Source: Marinobacter subterrani | GTDB taxonomy: Bacteria > Pseudomonadota > Gammaproteobacteria > Pseudomonadales > Oleiphilaceae | Direction: 5' to 3' | Length of the DNA: 64,000 nucleotides | Assembly: GCF_001045555.1 (NCBI RefSeq) | Contig: NZ_LFBU01000001.1 | Coordinates: 434,001 to 498,000 of the forward strand | Part shown: piece by piece, positions 1 to 11,011 of the stretch | How the letters are laid out: each line of letters starts with the position of its first letter | Position numbering within the stretch: the first letter of the stretch is position 1 | Position numbers and translations under genes: made by a program | The notes under the pieces: generated by a model | The model's database searches: none | Seen by the model: the letters and a program-made list of their open reading frames with translations, nothing else | Told to the model about the DNA's origin: nothing

Positions 1-788
1 GCGCACGAAGCATTTCCCGGGATACCCTCGAAGAGCGTGGCTATGTGAAACGGGAAAAGTCCAGCCGGTTCGGCTTTCCCAAGCCCAAGCCAACCCGCCC
101 GGTAATCGCCGATCGAACCGCATCCGTGCCGGGCGAGCAACAGCAGTCAGAGGAAGAATCGTTCGAGGCAGACCCGGATTACGGGATGTCCAGTCACGAG
201 CCTTTCGAGGACGAGCCGGATTCGGGCTGGAGTGCCACCGACGATGCCGATCCGGTGCCGCCGACCGTCACCACGGAAGTGGAAGAAGACACGGCGCGAC
301 GCGAACCACCCCGTCCGAACAATGGTCAGCCTTTGGCGGGAGCCAATCGACCCGAGGCCAGGGAAGTGGTTGTCATCAACGTGCTCGCCCGAAAAGACGA
401 GGATTTCCAGGGAACGGCTCTGAAAAAACTGTTCGAGGCCTGCGGCCTGGAGCATGGTGATATGGACATTTACCACCGCCATGAGCAGTCAGACACCACC
501 AGCCCCGTGCAGTTCAGCGTTGCCAATGCCGTTGAGCCCGGCACCTTCAAGCCGGGTGACATGCCGAGACTGACAACCCCGGGGATCAGCTTCTTCATGA
601 GCATGCCGGGGCCATCCAATGCGCTGCAGGCGTTTGATTTCATGCTGGAAACCGCCCAGTGTGTGGTTCGGAACCTCGGCGGCGAACTGAAGGATGAGCG
701 CCGGAGCGTGATGACTCCGCAGACCATCGAGCACTGCCGCCAGCGGATCCGGGAGTTTGAGCGCAAGCAACGTTCCCAGCGGAGCTGA
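1..788 (+). CDS. zipA: Cell division protein ZipA, C-terminal part (cut by window start)
   Basis: ZipA is an inner-membrane division protein that tethers FtsZ to the membrane at the Z-ring. The reading frame is open to the left edge (first full codon at 3), so the N-terminal membrane anchor lies outside the window. A GTG at 45 could be mistaken for the start but is internal. The visible part has a long acidic, proline-rich linker (about 100 residues), then a roughly 140-residue C-terminal domain beginning near the segment REVVVINVLARKDEDF, which matches the FtsZ-binding ZipA_C fold. Next to ligA, as in many gammaproteobacteria. A hairpin terminator follows the stop. The identity is secure; the N-terminus cannot be described. 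Confidence 0.93.
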   Translation, partial: ARSISRDTLEERGYVKREKSSRFGFPKPKPTRPVIADRTASVPGEQQQSEEESFEADPDYGMSSHEPFEDEPDSGWSATDDADPVPPTVTTEVEEDTARREPPRPNNGQPLAGANRPEAREVVVINVLARKDEDFQGTALKKLFEACGLEHGDMDIYHRHEQSDTTSPVQFSVANAVEPGTFKPGDMPRLTTPGISFFMSMPGPSNALQAFDFMLETAQCVVRNLGGELKDERRSVMTPQTIEHCRQRIREFERKQRSQRS

Positions 789-811
789 ATCCTGGCGGAA
801 AAGACTGAATG

Positions 812-839
812 ATGCCCGGTTCGTTCCGGGCATTTTTTT
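812..839 (+). terminator. Rho-independent terminator after zipA
   Basis: An 8-bp perfect stem (ATGCCCGG / CCGGGCAT, 812-819 and 825-832) with a 6-nt loop is followed by seven T residues. It sits 24 bases past the zipA stop and just before ligA, so ligA probably has its own promoter or relies on read-through. Confidence 0.85.
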
Positions 840-848
840 GACAGATGA

Positions 849-2897
<2,049 letters not shown>

Positions 2898-3034
2898 CGG
2901 AATCTGAGAACTCGCGCAGATCCCCTGCAGATTAAATTGGCTACCATGGCGTTGTTCTGTAACGGTGTGTAAATCGCCCGGTCTTCCCGGCGGGCGTCTC
3001 CACCATAACAACAACGATTTAAACGGATTTTTAC

Positions 3035-5776
3035 ATGGGCGCCGACCGCTACTCCCGCTTTTATCCCGTCTGCCGCTTTGTCATCCTTGGCCTGCTGTTT
3101 TCCGGGCTTGCTGCCTGTAAGACCGAGAAGGACGCCGACCAGCCTACCGTTCTGGGCGTTCCGCCGGAGACTGCCTATCTGGGTGTGGAGTATTCCTACA
3201 ACTTCGGCGCCTACGGCGGGGAGGACATCCTTGATTACTCCCTCACGAACGCCCCTCCCTGGCTGGCCCTTGAAGACATCAGCAACAAGGCGCGGCAGGG
3301 CGTCATCATGCGTGGGGTACCGGGTTTGACGGGGGGTAACCGGGGTGAAGCAGACCTCGGCAAAACCAAAAACATTAACCTGGTAACAACCGATGGGCAG
3401 ATGTCGGGCACCCAGCCGTTTGATATTGACGTCAAATACAACCTGATGTCCCTGGACGCCGAGGCCTTTACCGAAGGTGAAAGCCCGGAGATAACGGCCA
3501 GCAACCGGCAACACTGTGCCTTGCCGGATCTCGAGCCAGCGGGCGAGCACAGTTTTACCGTTAACCTGTATAACGATGATGGGTCTGTCTCCGGCACCAA
3601 GGCGCTGACGCTGCCGACCCGCCGGGTTTATGTGAGGGTGAATCTGGACAAGCCATCGGTAACCCGGGTTGCCGTCGCCTTTGAGCTCCAATCGGATTAC
3701 GATGCGACCCGTTGTGATGCCAATGTCTCGGCTCCGCACCAGAATTGCGATTACAGCCGAGCCAATGCGGGCGATGCGATTCCGGGCAAGGACATTGTCG
3801 GGCTGGGCAGCGCCAGTCCTGCGCCGAAGGATGCCTCCGGAAACACGCTTGGCTACATCGAGTATGAACCGGATGACCGGGGCTTTTTTACCCGTGGCGT
3901 TATCACGCTCGAGCCTGGTATTACCGAGTGCTACCTTCCCCTGGAAGTTGTTGAAGACAGCTTCCCTGAATCTCCCGAAACGCTCAGATTGGCATTGACC
4001 GAAGTCCGTTCCGGCCTGGCCGGTCTCGGCGGTGGTAACGAAGGCGTGGATGTGAACCTCTCGATAGAGGATAACGAGCCCGTGCTGACCATTGAAACGG
4101 TCAAAGGCGGGTCGCGGGACACCCTGAATGTGGGTGACGTGCGGGAGTACGTGGCCAGACTGTCGGGGGAGCGTGACCGGACCATTTACGCCAAACTGAC
4201 CCACACCGAAGACTCCACGGCCCGGCTTGGCAGCGAGTTTGTGATTGAGCGGCGGGAAAACAGCGCCTGGGTGGAAAACGACCAACTGGTGTTCCCGAAC
4301 GGCACGGATGAGATCCGGTTCAGAATCCGCGTCCCTGCGGCGGGCTACTCGAACCCCGCGTTCAGCGACCGGTTCATACTGTTGGGCGTCAATCAGGATT
4401 TCCAGGCAGGGCGGGAGAATTACGCCCGGGGGGAAAGCGAAAACCTGATACGGGTCAGTCTCAATGAACTGACAACACCGCTGGTTCTTAATGCCAGCGC
4501 CCGCTTCGTGCCCACTGACATGGCCCTGGGCCATGAAGGGCGCCTGTTTGTGGCCGGCTATGACAGCCAGGACAATGACAGGGTGCTGGTAAGGATCTTC
4601 GACCAGCGCGGTGGCCTGCTACAGCAGGTGGATGTGTCTGCCGCCGGTGACAGCCTGGTGGCGCCGAGCCCCGTGATCAATGTCGTTCAGCGAAAAGTGA
4701 CCCAGGGCAACGCCAAGGTCGACCGCTTCGAGTTTGTGGTTTCCTACAGTACCGATCAGCCGGTTGCCGGCACGACGGCTCGCGGGGCAGAGGACATGGT
4801 GACGTCGCTCTACTGGTTTGATGCGGCCAGCAACGGTGGCGAGTATGTGCCCACCTGGACCACCCGTACCGGCACCGCAGCAGGCGATAACGTTCGTTGG
4901 GCAGGCATCAATCGGGACACCGGCTATGTCTTGCTGGCGGGTGAAACCAACGGCGTTTTCGCGGGGCAGCAGGGGTCGGGTGGCCGCGACAGTTTTCTCC
5001 AGCGGATCGATACCGAGCTGGACGGCACCAGCCAACGGCCCGTGGAGGCCTGGACTCGTCAGGCCGGTTCCGCAGCCGACGACAATGTTGCCGGGGGCAG
5101 TCTCGAGTCGGTGGCTCCATTGCTGTTCGGCTCCGTCGCCGGCTCGGTGGAAGGTGAGCCGGTTCTCGGAGGTGTTGATGCGTTCTTCTACCAGGCATCC
5201 GGCGCGGATACGGTGCTGGATGTTTCCCAGGTTGGCACTGAAGGCGACGAGGCTATCTCCAACGGGCTGTTTTTTTCCGGCGCCCTGTGGCTGATGGGCA
5301 GCAGTAATGGAACCTACTCGGTTCTGGCACCGAAGGAGGAGGAGCCGGTTCTCGAACGGAATCCGTTAAACAGCACCGCCGGCTTCCTTCTGGGCTATTC
5401 CTCCACAGGCACACCGGTCAGAGCCTTCTCGCTCAACGACAATAACGATCAGGCGACCGAACAGCTTTCGGGTCTTGCCGGGTTTGACGGCGATCTCGTG
5501 GTTGCTGGCTCCACCAACGGCGATTTTGCCGGTACCGGTGTCGTTTCCGGCACAACCCAGGGGATTGTTGCCCGGGTATCCCTGGTTGCGGAAGCAGACA
5601 GCAACAGTGAAGACACCAGCTTTCAGAATAACTGGCGTTACCAACTGAATCAGGCAGACTCGGAAATCTTCGATCTGGCGAACTTCCGGGACGACGAAGT
5701 GGTTGCCCTGGCCCGGGTGGGCAGTAACTGGTCTGTGTTGTTGTTCAGCCCTGAGGGTGTGCTCCTTACTCCCTGA
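3035..5776 (+). CDS. Large outer-membrane lipoprotein with Ig-like, Calx-beta-like and beta-propeller-like regions
   Basis: The N-terminus is a lipoprotein signal: a hydrophobic stretch then the lipobox LAAC with Cys28, followed by Lys at +2, which favours the outer membrane. Residues about 36-130 resemble a bacterial Ig/cadherin-like module (a PPETAYLGVEYSYNF segment). The region to about residue 350 ends in a segment typical of Calx-beta repeats (LSIEDNEPVLTIE). The C-terminal half has repeated strand-rich units such as NRDTGYVLLAGETNG, like SBBP-type beta-propellers. No catalytic motif is visible. A surface adhesion or matrix role is plausible but unproven. The upstream 137 bases are AT-richer and could hold its promoter. 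No operon partner is evident. Confidence 0.7.
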   Translation: MGADRYSRFYPVCRFVILGLLFSGLAACKTEKDADQPTVLGVPPETAYLGVEYSYNFGAYGGEDILDYSLTNAPPWLALEDISNKARQGVIMRGVPGLTGGNRGEADLGKTKNINLVTTDGQMSGTQPFDIDVKYNLMSLDAEAFTEGESPEITASNRQHCALPDLEPAGEHSFTVNLYNDDGSVSGTKALTLPTRRVYVRVNLDKPSVTRVAVAFELQSDYDATRCDANVSAPHQNCDYSRANAGDAIPGKDIVGLGSASPAPKDASGNTLGYIEYEPDDRGFFTRGVITLEPGITECYLPLEVVEDSFPESPETLRLALTEVRSGLAGLGGGNEGVDVNLSIEDNEPVLTIETVKGGSRDTLNVGDVREYVARLSGERDRTIYAKLTHTEDSTARLGSEFVIERRENSAWVENDQLVFPNGTDEIRFRIRVPAAGYSNPAFSDRFILLGVNQDFQAGRENYARGESENLIRVSLNELTTPLVLNASARFVPTDMALGHEGRLFVAGYDSQDNDRVLVRIFDQRGGLLQQVDVSAAGDSLVAPSPVINVVQRKVTQGNAKVDRFEFVVSYSTDQPVAGTTARGAEDMVTSLYWFDAASNGGEYVPTWTTRTGTAAGDNVRWAGINRDTGYVLLAGETNGVFAGQQGSGGRDSFLQRIDTELDGTSQRPVEAWTRQAGSAADDNVAGGSLESVAPLLFGSVAGSVEGEPVLGGVDAFFYQASGADTVLDVSQVGTEGDEAISNGLFFSGALWLMGSSNGTYSVLAPKEEEPVLERNPLNSTAGFLLGYSSTGTPVRAFSLNDNNDQATEQLSGLAGFDGDLVVAGSTNGDFAGTGVVSGTTQGIVARVSLVAEADSNSEDTSFQNNWRYQLNQADSEIFDLANFRDDEVVALARVGSNWSVLLFSPEGVLLTP

Positions 5777-5799
5777 ACTGATTTCGGGGATGGCAGGCG

Positions 5800-6432
5800 C
5801 TAGACGGTTCCTTCGTGCCTGCCGGAGTTGGCGTACAGCCGAAGATAGTCGGTGCTGGTAACCACGCCGGCCGCCTTGCCCTTTGTATCGATGACCAGAG
5901 CGGCATTCAACTGGTGGGCGAGCATCAGCCTCGCCAGTTGATGGGCGTCAGTCTCCGGCGATGCGGTCAGGAACGCAGGAAGCTCGATATGCTGCAGGCT
6001 CTCGCTCATGGCGTTGGCTTCATGGTCGTGAAGCCAACCGAGCAGCCATCGGAGGTCTACCAGGCCAGCCACATTGTCGCTGGACATAATAACCAGATGG
6101 TGTACCTGGTGCTCGTCCATGACCGAGAGTGCCTCGGCGATGGTTGCTGACGCCTGAACCGAATAGAGCGTGGACGACGCAATTCGCGACACCGGAAGAT
6201 AAGGCCGCTCTTCCCGGCGTTCACCTGCAGCGGTTGCGCCGTATTCTTCAAGCGCTCTGTGCCTTCCTGCGTTGGCGGCCAACTGAAACTCGGCGTCGGT
6301 CGCTTCGCTGCGGCCGGTGTTAATGGTCTCGGTCTCTGTCAGCTCCGTAACATCGCCCACGCGACGGGCCCGGAATGCTTCCGGTAGCCGGGTTCCGACC
6401 GGGCGGCCGGGTTCGCTGACAAAAATGGACAT
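5800..6432 (-). CDS. CBS-domain pair protein
   Basis: A 210-residue cytoplasmic protein. Residues from about 85 to the end form two CBS motifs (LPVSRIASSTLYSVQ... then IELPAFLTASPETDA...), each ending in the usual GVVTSTDYL-like strand-turn-helix. CBS pairs bind adenosine nucleotides or other ligands and commonly regulate a partner. The N-terminal 80 residues are low in recognisable structure. The ATG at 6432 is preferred because a clear AGGGAGAA ribosome site lies just upstream; a TTG six codons earlier would put that site inside the gene. Transcribed in the same direction as mnmC, which lies upstream of it, but 70 bases separate them. Confidence 0.75.
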   Translation of the reverse strand: MSIFVSEPGRPVGTRLPEAFRARRVGDVTELTETETINTGRSEATDAEFQLAANAGRHRALEEYGATAAGERREERPYLPVSRIASSTLYSVQASATIAEALSVMDEHQVHHLVIMSSDNVAGLVDLRWLLGWLHDHEANAMSESLQHIELPAFLTASPETDAHQLARLMLAHQLNAALVIDTKGKAAGVVTSTDYLRLYANSGRHEGTV

Positions 6433-6504
6433 CGGGTTTCTCCCTGACAAAACTCGCCTTGGTGATTTATCGGCTGTCAGGCCGGAATCTTCAGTACTGT
6501 TTTA

Positions 6505-8394
6505 TTACGAAACCGCCTGTTCCGCCAGGTACAGGCGTCGGGTTTCCAGGCGCCGCACAAGGTTTGCCGGCAGGCAAACGGGCTGACCGCTCAGCCGATC
6601 CGCGAGGTACTCGGCCAGCAAGGGGGTATAGGTCAAGCCTTTGCTGCCAAGCCCGGTGAGTAGAAACAGGTCCTCAAGCTCACTGTCTTCGCCATCAAAG
6701 ACCGGGCCCGCTACGGGCTGATAATCGTGGGTTGTGCAACGAAAGGCGACCCTGCCCTCAAGGCTGGCGACATCCACACCGTCAGCCTCGGTGTCCTTCA
6801 GAATGGATGGCAGCATCGCCGTGAGCTCCCGGATATTTTCCCGGTGGCTCTCGGTGGTGGGCAATGGGTTGGCATCATTCAGGTCGAAGGTGGCGCCGGT
6901 AACGGCGGTCTGCCCCAGGGCTGGGTTCATGTAACGGTTGCCGCAGATGACGGCCCGGGGATTCTGAATTGCCTCCCTGGGCAGGTGCGTTACCTGGCCC
7001 CGGATGCTTTTAAACCGGAACCTGCCCTTGACCGGAATGAGCCTGGAGCTGAGGTGCCCGGTGCAGAGCACCACGCGGTCAGCAACTATGGTTGTGCCAT
7101 CCGCACCGGAAATGTGCCATTTCCCATTACACGGCAGCAGCCGGTCCACGGTAACGCCGCAAGAGACCGATATCATTGGATGATCGGCCAGTGCCCGGCA
7201 AAGATTCCGGGGCTCGAGCCAGCCACTGCCGGGAAACCAGAGGCCACCGGAGTTCGTGGCGACACCTGAGAGTTCGCTGGCCTGTTCCCGGGTCACGGGA
7301 ATAAGGACGTCTTCTGGATACTGGTTGCGCTGGAGAAACCGCCGTTGGCGGTCTGCTTCCTGGTCGCTCTGGGCGAGCTGGAGCAGGCCGGTCGGGTGCC
7401 AGTATGCGCCGCGCCAGGTATTATAGAACCGCTGGGCGAAGGTCAGGGCCTGCAGCGCCAGTTCGGTCTGATCATTGAACTCGACACCCAGCTTCACATA
7501 CATGGCGCCCTGGGCGTTCCCTGAAGCTTCACTGCCTGGCCCGCTGGCGGAATCCACCAATGTCACCGGGACTCCCCGCTCGGCCAGGTTTCTGGCAAGG
7601 GCACACCCGGCGATTCCGGCTCCGATGATGGCAAGGGAACCCGGGTTATATTCCCTGGCTGGTTCGCTGGCTGGCAAGACGCCCCGAAGCATATGTCGTT
7701 TTCGGCCAAAGCCGGGCGCTTTCTGCACGTCGAACCCGACCTCAATCAGGGCGCGACGAATTCTGCCAACCGAGGTGAACGTCGCCAGAGTTGTGCCCGG
7801 TTTGCTGTGGGCCCGGATCTGCGTGATGGTTTCATTCAGCCACATCCCGGGGTTACAGGCCGGGGCAAACCCGTCCAGAAACCAGGCGTCGGCATGAAAG
7901 TCCAGGGCCTGCCAGGCGTCTGTAATATCGCCAAAATAGAGCGTGAGCCGAACCTGCCCCCCGGCCAGTACCAGCCGATGCACTCCCCGTACCAGAGGTG
8001 GATAGTTCCTGATGAGCTCATCGGCCAGCGGCCGGAGTTCCGGCCATAATGCCAGCGCCCGGGTCAGATCTTCGCGGGCCAGGGGGAAGCGCTCTACCGA
8101 TATAAAATGCAGGGTCGCCGGGGCTGCGGGCCCATGGCTCAACCAGGCCTGCCAGGCGGCCAGAAAATTCAGGCCGGTCCCGAAGCCATTTTCCGCGATG
8201 ACAAAGTGCCCACACTCAGGAACCCGGGAAAACCGGTCCGGCAAACCATTGTGCCGGAGAAACACATGGCGGGTTTCCTCCAGCCCGTTGTCCCGGCTGA
8301 AATAGACATCGCCAAAACGGACAGATTCGGGTACGCCGTCGCGCCACGCCAGTTCCGCAGGTTCAATCCCGGGGGGCAGCAAAGGCGAGTTCAC
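6505..8394 (-). CDS. mnmC: Bifunctional tRNA mnm5s2U34 biosynthesis protein MnmC
   Basis: Completes the mnm5s2U modification at wobble position 34 of several tRNAs. The N-terminal SAM-dependent methyltransferase half (MnmD; GFGTGLNFL motif, then FLDGFAPACNP) methylates nm5U. The C-terminal FAD half (GAGIAGCALARNLAERG dinucleotide fold) removes the carboxymethyl group of cmnm5U. Both halves are complete; length is near the 668 residues of the E. coli enzyme. The start is uncertain: a GTG at 8394 gives an N-terminus like other MnmC proteins and lies just past the cyclophilin stop, while a TTG at 8433 would overlap that gene by 35 bases. Likely co-transcribed with the cyclophilin gene. Confidence 0.93.
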   Translation of the reverse strand: MNSPLLPPGIEPAELAWRDGVPESVRFGDVYFSRDNGLEETRHVFLRHNGLPDRFSRVPECGHFVIAENGFGTGLNFLAAWQAWLSHGPAAPATLHFISVERFPLAREDLTRALALWPELRPLADELIRNYPPLVRGVHRLVLAGGQVRLTLYFGDITDAWQALDFHADAWFLDGFAPACNPGMWLNETITQIRAHSKPGTTLATFTSVGRIRRALIEVGFDVQKAPGFGRKRHMLRGVLPASEPAREYNPGSLAIIGAGIAGCALARNLAERGVPVTLVDSASGPGSEASGNAQGAMYVKLGVEFNDQTELALQALTFAQRFYNTWRGAYWHPTGLLQLAQSDQEADRQRRFLQRNQYPEDVLIPVTREQASELSGVATNSGGLWFPGSGWLEPRNLCRALADHPMISVSCGVTVDRLLPCNGKWHISGADGTTIVADRVVLCTGHLSSRLIPVKGRFRFKSIRGQVTHLPREAIQNPRAVICGNRYMNPALGQTAVTGATFDLNDANPLPTTESHRENIRELTAMLPSILKDTEADGVDVASLEGRVAFRCTTHDYQPVAGPVFDGEDSELEDLFLLTGLGSKGLTYTPLLAEYLADRLSGQPVCLPANLVRRLETRRLYLAEQAVS

Positions 8395-8398
8395 GGCG

Positions 8399-9019
8399 TC
8401 AGTCAGCGGAATCGAGCAAGGTGACTGATTCAATGATCACCGGTTCCACCGGGACATCGGCCATGCCCTGCTTTCGGGTGGTCTGCTTGCGGGCAATGGC
8501 ATCGACCACGCCCATGCCTTCCGTTACCTTGCCGAACACGGCGTAGCCAGGGCCACGGACACCGGCATTCAGGAAGTCGTTATCCGACAGATTGATGAAG
8601 AACTGTGAAGTGGCTGAATCCGGCGCGCTGGTGCGAGCCATGGCGATGGTGCCACGTAGGTTGGGAAGTGTGGGGCGTGCCTCGTTCCGGACCGGGGCGC
8701 GGGTCGGTTTCCGGTCAAGTTCTTTGGTAAATCCGCCCCCCTGGATCATGAAGCCGGGAATGACCCGATGAAAGATCGTGCCATCAAAGAATCCACTTTT
8801 CGCATACTGGAGGAAGTTGGCCACGGTTTCCGGAGCCACGTCCGGGCGGAGCAGCAGTTCAATGGGGCCTTCGCTGGTCACCATCCGGACCCTGGGTAGC
8901 TGATCGTCGGCCTTTGATTCATCGCTCTGGGCCAGGGCATTGCCGGCCGGAACCATCATTGCCAGAAACACGATCAGGACGGGGATCACACTTTTCACAG
9001 GTTTTACCAGGTTTGTCAT
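8399..9019 (-). CDS. Exported cyclophilin-type peptidyl-prolyl isomerase
   Basis: A 206-residue PPIase expected to accelerate proline isomerisation during folding in the periplasm. Residues 1-31 are a Sec signal peptide with a long hydrophobic core ending in GNALA before QSDES. The cyclophilin core follows, with the active-site stretch FHRVIPGFMIQGGGF, then MARTSAPDSATSQFFINL. It corresponds to PpiA-like periplasmic enzymes rather than cytoplasmic PpiB. mnmC follows immediately downstream. A clear ATG at 9019. The family call is firm; the exact PpiA orthology is not. Confidence 0.9.
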   Translation of the reverse strand: MTNLVKPVKSVIPVLIVFLAMMVPAGNALAQSDESKADDQLPRVRMVTSEGPIELLLRPDVAPETVANFLQYAKSGFFDGTIFHRVIPGFMIQGGGFTKELDRKPTRAPVRNEARPTLPNLRGTIAMARTSAPDSATSQFFINLSDNDFLNAGVRGPGYAVFGKVTEGMGVVDAIARKQTTRKQGMADVPVEPVIIESVTLLDSAD

Positions 9020-9239
9020 TTTCAGCCGCTCTCTGAGTTATGGGCAGGAGGATTTCCTGCGACAATTCAACGAATTCTGCTGTCAGGCGCCTGATTTTAT
9101 CAGAAGGTGATTGTAAAACGGGGACTGCATTCACGCACTCTTGATTACGATCGGCTAAGCTTTCCAGTTATCAGAGCGGCCTCATCATACTGGCCGGGCA
9201 GGGTTGTACGGTTTTAACGGGTCAACAAGGAGAATCCGG

Positions 9240-9989
9240 GTGAGAATCCGTCAGGGATTTCAAGAAAAATCACGCCTCGGGCGATTGCTTGTCAATCGCG
9301 GCTATCTGTCCCAGGGACAGGTCGATGAAGGTCTGAAAGTGCAGCAGGAAACCGGTCAGCGCCTCGGTGAGGTGTTTATCCAGGCCGGCTGGATCTCCGA
9401 AAAGGAGCTTTACAGGGTCCTGAAGCACCAGTCCCGATACCGCAACGCGGCGGCGCTGGTGACCATGGTTGCGCTACCCCTGCAGCCCCTGGTTTCCTTT
9501 GCGGCCAGCAACAGTGCAAGCGCCTCGCAGGCGTCTCCGGAAGCCGGTGAGCTGTATCAGAGCGGCAACCTTGCCCCGCTGACGGAAGCGGAGCTGGCGG
9601 AGGTTTCCGGGCAGGGCGATCCGACCCTGCTTGGCCGCATCGGGCTGGTCGGAGCGATGGCTGGCAATCCGATGGGTGAGGGCGGCCAGGCTGAACAATC
9701 CGGGCCCGACGTCATCGAGGGCATCAAGCTGGCGGCGAATATCTTTGTGCCGGTTCTGAACTTCCTGGATTCGGATCTCAGCATTTCCGGTGTCCACTAC
9801 CGGGCGGGGCAGCCACGCTACTCGGTGCGGGAAGACGGCGCCCTGATGCTGGCGTTCCCCGAGCGTATCGAACAGATCCGCATGGACAATATCCGTGTTG
9901 CCGGAAACCAGAGCCCGTCAATGGGCAACGTGAGCATTCACGACATCCGGTTCCATCCGGATTCCCGGATGACCATCTATACCCGATAG
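9240..9989 (+). CDS. Unrecognised protein: GspE/MshE N-domain-like helix bundle joined to a hydrophobic segment and a novel C-terminal region
   Basis: 249 residues. Residues about 8-60 (RLGRLLVNRGYLSQGQVDEG... then RLGEVFIQAGWISEKEL) look like the N-terminal domain of type II secretion and MSHA/type IV pilus assembly ATPases, but no ATPase follows. A hydrophobic stretch (ALVTMVALPLQPLVSFAAS) comes next and ends like a signal cleavage site. The rest contains LTEAELAEVSGQGD, a motif resembling the start of some secreted DUF6160-like proteins, and a strand-rich tail. The GTG at 9240 is chosen because AAGGAGA lies 6 bases upstream; a TTG at 9204 is less likely. Monocistronic, divergent from the cyclophilin gene. 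Function unknown. Confidence 0.6.
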   Translation: MRIRQGFQEKSRLGRLLVNRGYLSQGQVDEGLKVQQETGQRLGEVFIQAGWISEKELYRVLKHQSRYRNAAALVTMVALPLQPLVSFAASNSASASQASPEAGELYQSGNLAPLTEAELAEVSGQGDPTLLGRIGLVGAMAGNPMGEGGQAEQSGPDVIEGIKLAANIFVPVLNFLDSDLSISGVHYRAGQPRYSVREDGALMLAFPERIEQIRMDNIRVAGNQSPSMGNVSIHDIRFHPDSRMTIYTR

Positions 9990-10019
9990 AGCTGGCGGAG
10001 GAATCTGCCGGCGCCGTGT

Positions 10020-10490
10020 TCAGGCGCTGGCAAGTACCGTACGGCTTGACACCGTGGTCTGCTCGCCACGGGCACCATAGAGTTTTGGCTGGCTGGTAGC
10101 ACCACGGAAGATATCGGTCAGGCGGGACAGGCGCTTTTGCAGGTGGCTGATGACCCGGCCATTGGCCTGGTTCAGCGACTGGCAGGCGCGCAGTTTCTGA
10201 TCGGCTTCCTGCCAGAGCTGGTAGAGCTCGGCGAGACCCGCGCTGCGAATGAAGCGGGAAGGTTCGCCGCTCTCGGGGCGGTAACCCATCTGGACAAGGG
10301 TGCGGATTTTCTGCTTGGCCCGCTCGCGGATCGCGCCAAGAAGATCGCCTTTCTCCTTGGTGAGCCCATTAAGTGCCTGGAGGTCGGAGGTAGCGAGGCA
10401 GGCTTTTTCCCTGTCCAGGACATCAGCCAGCGCGTCCAGTTGGCTGAGATCCTGGGACAGAAGGTTCTTCAGATCATCAATTGCGGCCAT
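10020..10490 (-). CDS. flgN: Flagellar export chaperone FlgN
   Basis: A 156-residue, helix-rich cytoplasmic protein that would hold the hook-filament junction proteins FlgK and FlgL until export by the flagellar type III apparatus. The sequence is mostly amphipathic helix with the FlgN-family pattern LDALADVLDREKACLATSDLQ near the N-terminus. It lies 7 bases downstream of flgM in the same operon, the usual flgM-flgN pairing. The family is short and divergent, so the call leans on context as well as sequence. The C-terminal tail is low-complexity and Thr/Ser-rich. Confidence 0.88.
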   Translation of the reverse strand: MAAIDDLKNLLSQDLSQLDALADVLDREKACLATSDLQALNGLTKEKGDLLGAIRERAKQKIRTLVQMGYRPESGEPSRFIRSAGLAELYQLWQEADQKLRACQSLNQANGRVISHLQKRLSRLTDIFRGATSQPKLYGARGEQTTVSSRTVLASA

Positions 10491-10497
10491 GATTTAC

Positions 10498-10824
10498 TCA
10501 CCCGAAAATGCTTTCATCCATCTCAAGCATTTTCTGGGCCAGTTTCTCGGCATCAATCTTGTAGGTTCCGTTTTCCAGAGCGGAACGGATCTGTTCAATC
10601 CGGTCGTCATCCATTTCCGGATAATCGCCGAGTTTCTGCTCAAGCTGTTTGAGATTTTTGGCCTGACTGCTCAGGCTGACGTTTTCCCCCCGGGCTCCCT
10701 GAGCCTGGGTTTTTGCCTGCTGATTGGTCGCCTGCTGGGTGTTCTGGGTGCTGGCGCCCTTGTCGGCCGTGGTTCTCTGGGTGTTGACCTGGCCGGGGCC
10801 AATTCCATTGAAGTCAACTGACAT
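10498..10824 (-). CDS. flgM: Anti-sigma-28 factor FlgM
   Basis: A 108-residue protein expected to bind and inhibit FliA (sigma-28) until the hook-basal body is finished, when it is secreted through the flagellum. The N-terminus begins MSVDFNGIGPGQ and is disordered and Gln/Thr-rich, as in the family. The C-terminal half (IEQIRSALENGTYKIDAEKLAQKM) is the conserved sigma-binding helix. A sigma-28 promoter lies upstream (10884-10910), consistent with the feedback loop in which FliA drives its own inhibitor. flgN follows, 7 bases on. Confidence 0.94.
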   Translation of the reverse strand: MSVDFNGIGPGQVNTQRTTADKGASTQNTQQATNQQAKTQAQGARGENVSLSSQAKNLKQLEQKLGDYPEMDDDRIEQIRSALENGTYKIDAEKLAQKMLEMDESIFG

Positions 10825-10883
10825 ATCGTTACCTGCTTGCCTGGTGCACCACGGGTGTGGCGCTCACTCGAGTTTATATCTGC

Positions 10884-10910
10884 TTAACGGCTGTACCGCA
10901 GAAACCTTTA
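10884..10910 (-). promoter_or_regulatory. Sigma-28 (FliA) promoter for flgM-flgN
   Basis: On the minus strand TAAA (10910-10907) is followed by exactly 15 bases and then GCCGTTAA (10891-10884). The sigma-28 consensus is TAAA-N15-GCCGATAA, so there is one mismatch. It lies 60 bases before the flgM ATG. Confidence 0.75.
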
Positions 10911-11011
10911 GAAACTTTTTTCCTCCAGGGTTAACGTTTTGTTACCCGGAAGCCTATGCCTGCATTTACGGCAAGCTTTTGCCATGTCGGCAAGGCGTTG
11001 CCGAATGCATG

